Shown here in pieces: positions 1 through 5,662 of a DNA stretch of 6,254 nucleotides; within the stretch, counting starts at the first letter, position 1, and each line of letters starts with the position of its first letter. A program made the translations under genes and the position numbers. This DNA comes from JBEINZ01 sp040377825 (GTDB lineage Bacteria; Pseudomonadota; Alphaproteobacteria; Rhizobiales; Ancalomicrobiaceae), in NCBI GenBank assembly GCA_040377825.1, contig JBEINZ010000191.1, positions 1-6,254 of the forward strand, in the 5' to 3' direction. The notes under the pieces were generated by a model. That model had not been told where the DNA came from. It saw nothing but the letters and a program-made list of their open reading frames with translations, and searched no databases.

Positions 1-60
1 CCTGGCACTGACAGCGCGAGTAGTCAATCGACGCCACAACCCCTAATTCACCTTATCCAT

Positions 61-107
61 CACCGTCTCCCCTTGAGGGAGAAGGTGCCCGAAGGGCGGA
101 TGAGGGG
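61..107 (-). repeat. Palindromic intergenic repeat, copy A (inverted)
   Basis: Read on the minus strand this copy begins CCCCTCATCCG and matches copy B (158-204) at 43 of 47 positions. It has two hairpins: a small one at 87-97 (GCCC, loop GAA, GGGC) and a long one pairing 61-71 with 77-87, broken by a G/A mismatch at 65/83. Similar double-palindrome sequences are widespread between genes in rhizobia and are often called RIME-like; that family assignment is from memory of the motif, not from a search. Confidence 0.8.
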
Positions 108-157
108 TTCCTTGCCACAAAAACTGAGTCTCAACCCCTTGAAATTGTTGAACTATA

Positions 158-204
158 CCCCTTATCCGGCCTTCGGCCACCTTCTCCCTCAAGGGGAGAA
201 GGTG
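158..204 (+). repeat. Palindromic intergenic repeat, copy B
   Basis: This copy begins CCCCTTATCCG and lies in opposite orientation to copy A, with a 50-base spacer between them. It has a small hairpin at 168-178 (GGCC, loop TTC, GGCC) and a perfect 11-bp hairpin in which 178-188 pairs with 194-204 around the loop TCAAG. Copies A and B could also pair with each other into one large stem. It is probably a RIME-like rhizobial element that could affect mRNA stability or termination upstream of rhaT; function is inferred. Confidence 0.82.
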
Positions 205-255
205 CAGGAGTTTAGGATTCAGAGTTGTTCCACGATTGGTGTTTCGCAGGGGCAT

Positions 256-271
256 CCTCAAGGGGAGAAGG
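256..271 (+). repeat. Fragment of the palindromic repeat (copy C)
   Basis: The 16 bases CCTCAAGGGGAGAAGG are identical to 187-202 of copy B, that is, the loop and right arm of its long hairpin. The left arm and the small hairpin are missing, so this is a truncated or decayed third copy in the same orientation as B. It lies about 100 bases before the rhaT start. Confidence 0.6.
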
Positions 272-294
272 AGCGGGCGCCGAGAATTCAGTGC

Positions 295-322
295 CCCGCC
301 GCGACCCGACTTTCGCGGGGGG
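295..322 (+). promoter_or_regulatory. GC-rich hairpin in the rhaT leader
   Basis: Positions 295-304 can pair with 313-322 with nine of ten base pairs (one G/G mismatch at 298/319) around the 8-base loop CCCGACTT. The stem is very GC-rich and ends 49 bases before the rhaT start codon. No run of T follows directly, so it is not a classic intrinsic terminator. It could be an mRNA-stabilising or attenuating structure, or simply a GC-rich accident; only the potential to fold is visible. Confidence 0.35.
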
Positions 323-371
323 AACGTTGGAGGCGAGGGCGGCTTGCTCTTGTCTTTGAAGTGTCCAGACC

Positions 372-1916
372 ATGATCGCCATGCCCCACAGCGCCGCCAC
401 CGCGCCCGCCCATTCGGCGGATCGCACGGTGCTTTCCGTGACCGGACTTTCCAAGCGCTTCCCGGGCGTGCGGGCGTTGCATGATGTCGGCTTGACGCTC
501 CATGCCGGGGAGGTCACCGCGCTTCTTGGCGAAAACGGTGCCGGCAAATCGACGCTGGTGAAGATCCTGACCGGCATCTACCAGCCGGACGCCGGCGAAA
601 TTCGCATTGATGGCCGCGCCTGCGCGTTTGAGAGCCCGCGCGAAGCCTGGAGCGCCGGCATTACCGCGATCCACCAGGAAACAGTGATGTTCGACGAACT
701 GACCGTCGCCGAGAATGTCTTCATGGGTCATATGCCCGTGCGCTTCGGCCGACTGGTCGATTGGCGCGCCATCAATAAGCGGACCGCAGACCTCCTTGCC
801 CGCCTCGACGCCGATTTCGCGCCCGAGACACCGATGAAGCGGCTCGGCGTCGCGCAAAAGCATATCGTTGAGATCGCCCGTGCGCTGTCCCACGACGCCC
901 GCATCGTCATCATGGACGAGCCGACCGCGGCACTCTCCGCGCGCGAGATCGATGATTTGTTTCGCATCGTCGGCCAGTTGAAGCGCGAAGGCCGGGCAAT
1001 CTTGTTCATCTCGCACAAGTTCGACGAGATTTTCCGCATCGCCGATCGCTGGACGTGCCTTCGCGACGGCGAGAAAGTCGGCGAGGGGGCGATTGCCGCC
1101 GTCTGCGAGCCGGATCTCGTTACGCTCATGGTCGGCCGATCGATCGATCAGGTCTTCCCGAAGCGTCCCGTGCCGATCGGCGAGGTCGTCCTGGAGGTCG
1201 AGGGCCTTTCCAACGCGACCGAGTTCGCCGACATTTCCTTCTCGCTCAGGACGGGCGAAATCCTCGGCTTCTACGGCCTTGTCGGCGCCGGCCGCTCGGA
1301 GGCGATGCAAGCGTTGTTTGGCATATCGCGCTCGACCAAAGGCGCGATCCGCATCGACGGCGCACCGGTCGCCATCGCCGAGCCTGCCGACGCGATTGCC
1401 GCTGGGATCGCCTATGTGCCCGAGGATCGGCAGGCGCAGGGCGCGGTCACCGCGCTTGGCATTCGCGCGAACACGACCTTGGCGAGCCTCAGGGCGCACG
1501 TGTCCGGCCTCTTCCTATCGCGCAAAATGGAACTCGACCGGACCCGCGCGCTTGGCCGCCGCCTCTCCGTCAAGGCCGCGCATTGGGACCAAAAGCTCGC
1601 CGAGCTATCGGGCGGCAATCAACAGAAGGTGGTCATCGCCAAGTGGCTGGCGACCGAGCCCCGCATTCTGATCCTCGACGAACCGACCAAGGGCATCGAT
1701 GTCGGCTCGAAGGCGGCCGTCCACGACTTCATGGTTGAGCTCGCCGAACAGGGTCTTGCCGTCATCCTCATCACATCGGAATTGCCGGAGGTAATGGGCA
1801 TGTCCGACCGGATCATCGTCATGCATGAAGGCCGGATCGCCGCTGAATTCGAACGCGCGAATGCCAACGCGGAAGCGATCGTGCGCGCCGCGACCGGCGG
1901 GCGAGGGCAGAACTGA
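372..1916 (+). CDS. rhaT: RhaT: L-rhamnose ABC transporter, duplicated ATP-binding subunit
   Basis: This 514-residue cytoplasmic ATPase powers sugar uptake through RhaP and RhaQ. It has two ABC domains, the layout and length usual for CUT2 sugar importers. Domain 1 shows Walker A GENGAGKST (53-61), Q-loop Gln102, a signature variant beginning LGVAQ (158-162), Walker B ending IMDEPT (180-185) and switch His215. Domain 2 has a degenerate Walker A, GLVGAGRSE (302-310, Arg in place of Lys), a full signature LSGGNQQK (412-419), Walker B ILDEPT (434-439) and Glu470 where the switch His would be. Such asymmetry is normal for this family. An in-frame TGA at 357-359 rules out a longer protein; ATG 372 has no good ribosome site, and ATG 381 or GTG 429 are possible alternatives. 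The stop overlaps the rhaP start by one base. The ABC class is certain; rhamnose specificity rests on rhaU and rhaK downstream. Confidence 0.92.
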   Translation: MIAMPHSAATAPAHSADRTVLSVTGLSKRFPGVRALHDVGLTLHAGEVTALLGENGAGKSTLVKILTGIYQPDAGEIRIDGRACAFESPREAWSAGITAIHQETVMFDELTVAENVFMGHMPVRFGRLVDWRAINKRTADLLARLDADFAPETPMKRLGVAQKHIVEIARALSHDARIVIMDEPTAALSAREIDDLFRIVGQLKREGRAILFISHKFDEIFRIADRWTCLRDGEKVGEGAIAAVCEPDLVTLMVGRSIDQVFPKRPVPIGEVVLEVEGLSNATEFADISFSLRTGEILGFYGLVGAGRSEAMQALFGISRSTKGAIRIDGAPVAIAEPADAIAAGIAYVPEDRQAQGAVTALGIRANTTLASLRAHVSGLFLSRKMELDRTRALGRRLSVKAAHWDQKLAELSGGNQQKVVIAKWLATEPRILILDEPTKGIDVGSKAAVHDFMVELAEQGLAVILITSELPEVMGMSDRIIVMHEGRIAAEFERANANAEAIVRAATGGRGQN

Positions 1917-2905
1917 TGCGCTTCGAGCTGTCGCGAGAACTGGTGCTCGGGGCAATCGTGGCGGCCACCGTCGCCGCCGTCGGCCTGCGTGCCCCGGTGT
2001 TCGTCACGCCGGAGAGCCTGCTCGCCGTCCTGACCGATACCTCGATCCTGATCATGATGGCGCTCGCCCAAATGGCGGTGATCCTGACCAGGGGCATCGA
2101 CCTTTCGGTCGCTGCGAACCTCGCCCTGACCGGCATGATCGTCGCGCTTCTGTCCCGCGCCGTGCCCGACCTGCCGATTGTGGCAGTCATCCTCGTCGCC
2201 TGCCTCGTCGGGCTCCTCCTCGGTCTCGTCAACGGCATCCTGATCGCCGCGCTCGGCATTCCGCCGATCGTGGTGACCCTTGGGACCCTTGCGATCTACC
2301 GCGGCCTCATCTTCGTTATCGCCGGCGGTGCATGGCTCACATCGAAGGATATGACGCCGGCCTTCCTGGCATTCCCGAAAGCGTCGATCCTGGGGCTGTC
2401 AAGCCTGATCTGGGTCGCGGCGCTGGTGACGGTCGGCTTCGCCGTGTTCCTTGGGTTCACCCGGACCGGGCGAGGGCTCTACGCGATCGGCGGCAACCCG
2501 ACCGCAGCGCGCTATTGCGGCATCGATCTCGGACGCCAACAGATGCTGGTTTATGCAATTTCCGGCGCGGTGTCTGGCCTCTGCGGATACCTCTGGGTGT
2601 CGCGCTACGGCATTGCATATTCAGATATCGCATTCGGATATGAGCTGACGGTGATCGCGGCTTGCGTGATCGGTGGCGTTTCCATTGCGGGAGGCATCGG
2701 AACGGTAACAGGAACGGTAATAGGAGCGCTGTTTATAGGTAACATCGTGAACGCGTTGCCAGTGATAAACGTGTCGCCGTTCTGGCAAATGGCGATCTCC
2801 GGCGCGGTCATTCTGGCCGCGGTTGTGGTCAATTCCAGGAGCGAACGGCGCGCCGCCAAGCTCATTCTGCCCGAGGCGAGACGGGCCGCCGGGGGTGCCA
2901 AATGA
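1916..2905 (+). CDS. rhaP: RhaP: L-rhamnose ABC transporter permease
   Basis: This is a 329-residue inner-membrane permease of the BPD_transp_2 / CUT2 family (relatives of RbsC) and forms the channel together with RhaQ. About nine to ten hydrophobic stretches are visible, roughly at residues 10-24, 42-58, 66-81, 87-112, 117-137, 160-181, 209-228, 243-260, 262-283 and 289-306. Family marks are GIDLSVA (60-66), the cytoplasmic coupling region around AIGGNPTAARYCGI (190-203) and the glycine-rich GGVSIAGGIGT (253-263). The C-terminal tail is basic. The start ATG overlaps the rhaT stop (TGATG), with a GAGGG eight bases upstream, pointing to translational coupling. It is a paralogue of RhaQ. The labels P and Q follow the gene order in R. 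leguminosarum and cannot be told from the sequence alone. Confidence 0.9.
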   Translation: MRFELSRELVLGAIVAATVAAVGLRAPVFVTPESLLAVLTDTSILIMMALAQMAVILTRGIDLSVAANLALTGMIVALLSRAVPDLPIVAVILVACLVGLLLGLVNGILIAALGIPPIVVTLGTLAIYRGLIFVIAGGAWLTSKDMTPAFLAFPKASILGLSSLIWVAALVTVGFAVFLGFTRTGRGLYAIGGNPTAARYCGIDLGRQQMLVYAISGAVSGLCGYLWVSRYGIAYSDIAFGYELTVIAACVIGGVSIAGGIGTVTGTVIGALFIGNIVNALPVINVSPFWQMAISGAVILAAVVVNSRSERRAAKLILPEARRAAGGAK

Positions 2906-3921
2906 GATCGATCGACCGGCAGCGCTACGATGTCGCCGACCGCGCGCCGCGCCGTTTTCTGGATTTCGCGCTCGCTTGGGAGAGCGTTCTCGTCTTGCTC
3001 TTGATTGCCGTCGTCATCGTCAATTCGACGATTTCACCTTATTTTCTAGATGTTTACAATCTATCCGACGCGACCTTCAACTTCTCGGAAAAAGCCATCG
3101 TCGCCCTGGCGATGGCGCTCCTGATCCTCGTCCGCGAGATCGATCTTTCCGTCGCCGCGATCATCGCGCTCGCCTCCCTGGCCATGGGTCTGGCCGCTCA
3201 AGCCGGGCTTGGAACGCCGGGATTGGTAGCGATCGGACTGGTCGTCGGGATCGCCTGCGGCGCCTTCAACGGCATGCTCGTCACCCGCGTCGGGCTGCCC
3301 TCGATCGTCGTCACGATTGGCACGATGTCGCTGTTTAGAGGTATAGCACAGGTTGTGCTCGGCGATCAAGCGATCACCACCTATCCCGCCGGCCTTCAAA
3401 CCCTCGGGCAAGGCTATCTCCATGAATACCCGCCAATTCCTTATTCATTTGGGCTGTTCCTCGCGTTGGCCTGCGGCTTTGCGATCGTCCTCCATTATAC
3501 AACCATAGGACGTTCTCTTTTCGCGATCGGTAACAACCCGACCGCCGCCCGATTCTCGGGAATCCGGGTTGATCGCATTCGATTTCGTTTATTCGTATTA
3601 ACCGGCCTGCTCGCCGGCCTCGCGGCAGTCCTTCTTACTGGCCGCATCGGATCAACAAGGCCGAATATTGCGCTCGGCTGGGAATTGGAGATCGTCACAA
3701 TGGTTGTTCTCGGCGGTGTCTCAATCGCCGGCGGGATGGGTAGCATTCCGGGCGTTGTAATCGCCGTCTTTGTGCTTGGGTTTGCGACGTTTGGACTTAG
3801 CTTGGTCAATGTTCCGGGCATCGTGATCAATGTTTTGCTTGGGGGATTACTAATATTTGCAATTGCCGCGCCAATTATTATACGACGAATTGTTCGTAAA
3901 ACTGAAACGAGGAGTTCGTAA
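2902..3921 (+). CDS. rhaQ: RhaQ: L-rhamnose ABC transporter permease
   Basis: This 339-residue protein is the second inner-membrane permease of the transporter and a paralogue of RhaP. A charged cytoplasmic N-terminus of about 25 residues precedes hydrophobic stretches near 26-41, 65-77, 84-98, 105-128, 133-153, 180-198, 228-246, 261-277, 282-303 and 305-327. Shared family marks are REIDLSV (78-84), AIGNNPTAARFSGI (208-221) and GGVSIAGGMGS (271-281). Its start overlaps the rhaP stop by four bases (ATGA), and its TAA overlaps the rhaU ATG by one base. Two different permease genes imply a heterodimeric channel, as in the rhizobial rhamnose system. Base composition falls towards the 3' end: positions 3841-3920 are 40% GC (32 of 80 counted), against 70% at the start of rhaP. 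Confidence 0.9.
   Translation: MRSIDRQRYDVADRAPRRFLDFALAWESVLVLLLIAVVIVNSTISPYFLDVYNLSDATFNFSEKAIVALAMALLILVREIDLSVAAIIALASLAMGLAAQAGLGTPGLVAIGLVVGIACGAFNGMLVTRVGLPSIVVTIGTMSLFRGIAQVVLGDQAITTYPAGLQTLGQGYLHEYPPIPYSFGLFLALACGFAIVLHYTTIGRSLFAIGNNPTAARFSGIRVDRIRFRLFVLTGLLAGLAAVLLTGRIGSTRPNIALGWELEIVTMVVLGGVSIAGGMGSIPGVVIAVFVLGFATFGLSLVNVPGIVINVLLGGLLIFAIAAPIIIRRIVRKTETRSS
3909..3914 (+). promoter_or_regulatory. Strong ribosome binding site of rhaU
   Basis: GAGGAG lies six bases before ATG 3921, inside the last codons of rhaQ. It is the best Shine-Dalgarno match in the operon; rhaT, rhaQ and rhaK have only weak ones. It fixes the rhaU start and suggests the mutarotase is translated well by its own ribosome entry. 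Confidence 0.7.
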
Positions 3922-4235
3922 TGGAGCGCTATGCCTTCAAGATGTTCCTCAATCAAGGCATGATGGCGGAGTATAAGCGCCGTCACAACGAGATATGGCC
4001 TGAGTTAACTTCGGTTCTGACCGAAAGCGGCATCCAAAACTACAGCATATATCTTGATCCGGATAGCCATGTACTCTTCGCCACACTTGAGCGCCGCGCC
4101 GATCACACGATGATGGACCTGCCGTCCCATCCGATCATGCGGCGGTGGTGGGATCACATGAAGGATCTGATGCGCACCCATTCTGATGGGGAGCCGGTTA
4201 CCATACCCCTTAACGAAGTTTTTCACATGGATTGA
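3921..4235 (+). CDS. rhaU: RhaU: L-rhamnose mutarotase
   Basis: This 104-residue cytoplasmic enzyme interconverts the alpha and beta anomers of L-rhamnose, so that imported sugar is supplied in the form used by downstream enzymes. Its length equals that of E. coli RhaM (YiiL), and the key residues fall at the same numbers: Tyr18, the catalytic His22 within YKRRHNEIWPEL (18-29), Tyr41 in NYSIYLD, and Trp76-Trp77 in RRWWDHM. This strong match is what identifies the whole operon as a rhamnose locus. The start is supported by the GAGGAG site and by the overlap with the rhaQ stop. rhaK follows after 12 bases. GC is lower than in the rest of the operon. Related proteins act on L-fucose (FucU), but that family has a different sequence, so the assignment is firm. 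Confidence 0.93.
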   Translation: MERYAFKMFLNQGMMAEYKRRHNEIWPELTSVLTESGIQNYSIYLDPDSHVLFATLERRADHTMMDLPSHPIMRRWWDHMKDLMRTHSDGEPVTIPLNEVFHMD

Positions 4236-4247
4236 AGTGAACAAGCA

Positions 4248-5633
4248 ATGGGCGCGACTGCAGTCCTAGATATCGGCAAAACTAACGTTAAGGTCGTCGT
4301 ATTCGCGGCGAATGGCACATTAATGGTCGAGCAAAGTAAGCCGAATGCGACGCGTTCCGATCCGCCCTATCTACATATCGATACGGAGTTTATTTGGAAA
4401 ACTGCGCTTGATACGTTATCGAAACTTAGTCACATCCATGTGATTAATAACATCGTGGTAACCGCGCATGGCGCAACGGCCGCCGTGATCGATACCCGCC
4501 GACTTTCGGAAGGCGGCCTTGCCCTGCCGGTCCTCGACTATGAAGGGCACGAACTAGACCAAATCAATCCGGAGTACGATTTAATCAGGCCTCCGTTTCC
4601 GCGGACATTGTCACCGAGCATGACCGCTGGCCTAAATGTTGGTAGGCAATTGGCTTACCAATTGAGCCAATTCCCCCAAGAATTTGCTAAGGCGGACGCG
4701 ATCCTGATGTATCCGCAATACTGGTCGTGGCGATTGAGCGGGGTCCTCGCCACTGAAGTGACTTCGCTCGCCTGTCACACCGATCTATGGGAGCCCGAGG
4801 CCGGACAGTATTCCACGCTTCCCACGACACTTGGCATTGAAAAACTCTTTCCGCCGATATTTGCCGCCCACGACGTGCTTGGGCCCATCCTGCCAGAAAT
4901 CGCCGCAGCGACCGGGCTCGACCCCGCGACGCGGGTCTTCTGCGGGATCCACGATTCCAACGCGTCGCTCGTGCCGCATTTGCTGGAGCGCTCGCGACCA
5001 TTTACTGTTGTATCATCAGGGACTTGGGTCGTTGTCATGGGGGTCGGGGCGTCGGTTTCGCGCCTCGATCCGAAGGCCGATATGCTTGCCAATGTGGACG
5101 CGACCGGTCGCCCTGTCGCTTGCGCGAAGTTCATGGGCGGCCGGGAATATGGCCAAATCGCCGGCTCCAGGGCGCCTCAGGCGACGATTGAGGACGTCGC
5201 CGCCGTTATCGAGAGCGGCACCCTCGCGCTTCCCTCCTTCGCCGCGGAAGGCGGCGCGTTTTCCGGCAGAGCGGGCTCGATCGAGGGCAATCTTCCTGAC
5301 CGGTCGGGGAGCAGAGCGGCTCTGGCCAGTCTCTATGTGGCCCTGATGGTCGACGATGTCCTCGTCCGCCTCGGCTGCGCGGAGGGGCCGCTCCTTATTG
5401 AGGGCAGCTTTGCGATGAACTCGGCTTTCTGCTCGATCCTAGCGGATCTGCGGCCCGAACAGAGCGTTGAACCGGCTGAATCCACGGTCGGCACCGCTTA
5501 CGGAGCGGCGCTGCTGGCGAACTGGCCAAAGCTGCCGGGCAGAAGCGGCGTGGCGCCGACCGCGCCGCCCGGTATCGACGGATTGTCAGCCTATCGCAAG
5601 CGTTGGCGTGCCGCCCTCGGATTACCTGCATAG
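4248..5633 (+). CDS. rhaK: RhaK: FGGY-family sugar kinase for rhamnose catabolism
   Basis: This 461-residue cytoplasmic kinase transfers phosphate from ATP to the sugar and belongs to the FGGY carbohydrate kinases. The N-terminal domain opens with the phosphate-binding motif DIGKTN (8-13). The likely catalytic base is Asp236 in GIHDSNAS. The ATP-binding C-terminal domain shows VSSGTW (255-260), EGSFAMNSAF (385-394), in the place where many relatives carry a Gly-Gly motif, and STVGTAYGAALLA (412-424). Length is normal for the family. In R. leguminosarum the RhaK of a locus with this gene order is needed for rhamnose uptake as well as phosphorylation and contacts the ABC transporter; that link is carried over by analogy. 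Whether the substrate is rhamnose or rhamnulose cannot be read from the sequence. The first 180 coding bases or so are GC-poor (46% over 4261-4440), the end GC-rich. The ribosome site is weak, so the start may depend on coupling to rhaU. Confidence 0.88.
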   Translation: MGATAVLDIGKTNVKVVVFAANGTLMVEQSKPNATRSDPPYLHIDTEFIWKTALDTLSKLSHIHVINNIVVTAHGATAAVIDTRRLSEGGLALPVLDYEGHELDQINPEYDLIRPPFPRTLSPSMTAGLNVGRQLAYQLSQFPQEFAKADAILMYPQYWSWRLSGVLATEVTSLACHTDLWEPEAGQYSTLPTTLGIEKLFPPIFAAHDVLGPILPEIAAATGLDPATRVFCGIHDSNASLVPHLLERSRPFTVVSSGTWVVVMGVGASVSRLDPKADMLANVDATGRPVACAKFMGGREYGQIAGSRAPQATIEDVAAVIESGTLALPSFAAEGGAFSGRAGSIEGNLPDRSGSRAALASLYVALMVDDVLVRLGCAEGPLLIEGSFAMNSAFCSILADLRPEQSVEPAESTVGTAYGAALLANWPKLPGRSGVAPTAPPGIDGLSAYRKRWRAALGLPA

Positions 5634-5662
5634 TCGGAGGAGTCCAGATAAGTTATTGAAAA

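Larger units (their letters stand above)
1..371. other. Gene-free region upstream of rhaT, rich in palindromic repeats
   Basis: I see no convincing gene here. One plus-strand frame stays open from position 1 to 375, but it runs straight through the palindromic repeats and its translation is low-complexity, so it looks accidental. The other two plus frames close at 9-11 (TGA) and 44-46 (TAA); either could be the end of a gene entering from the left, but too few codons are visible to tell. The region holds two inverted repeat copies, a repeat fragment and a GC-rich hairpin, described separately. I could not find a convincing -35/-10 promoter. Since the ATPase gene of such operons usually follows the binding-protein gene, this may be an intergenic spacer inside the operon rather than its promoter region. 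Confidence 0.6.

Noticed and set aside
43..261. Possible insertion sequence or transposon remnant
   Set aside because: There is no transposase fragment, no clear target-site duplication, and the units look like short non-coding intergenic elements.
61..271. Possible CRISPR array because of repeated palindromes
   Set aside because: Copies are inverted relative to each other, unevenly spaced and partly truncated; there are no regular spacers and no cas genes.
302..310. Degenerate second Walker A of RhaT (residue numbers), as a sign of a broken gene
   Set aside because: The Arg-for-Lys change and the missing switch His in the second domain are usual for CUT2 sugar-importer ATPases.
73..375. 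A 100-codon plus-strand frame before rhaT
   Set aside because: It is made largely of the palindromic repeats, which give similar peptides on both strands, and it overlaps the rhaT start out of frame; no sign of a real protein.
288..1499. A 403-codon open frame on the minus strand opposite rhaT
   Set aside because: It lies opposite a clearly conserved ATPase, its translation is rich in Arg, Gly, Asp and Ala with no recognisable domain, and long antisense frames are expected opposite high-GC genes.
1055..1738. Long alternative plus-strand frames within rhaT
   Set aside because: They are Arg- and Pro-rich shadow translations of a conserved gene and carry no motif.
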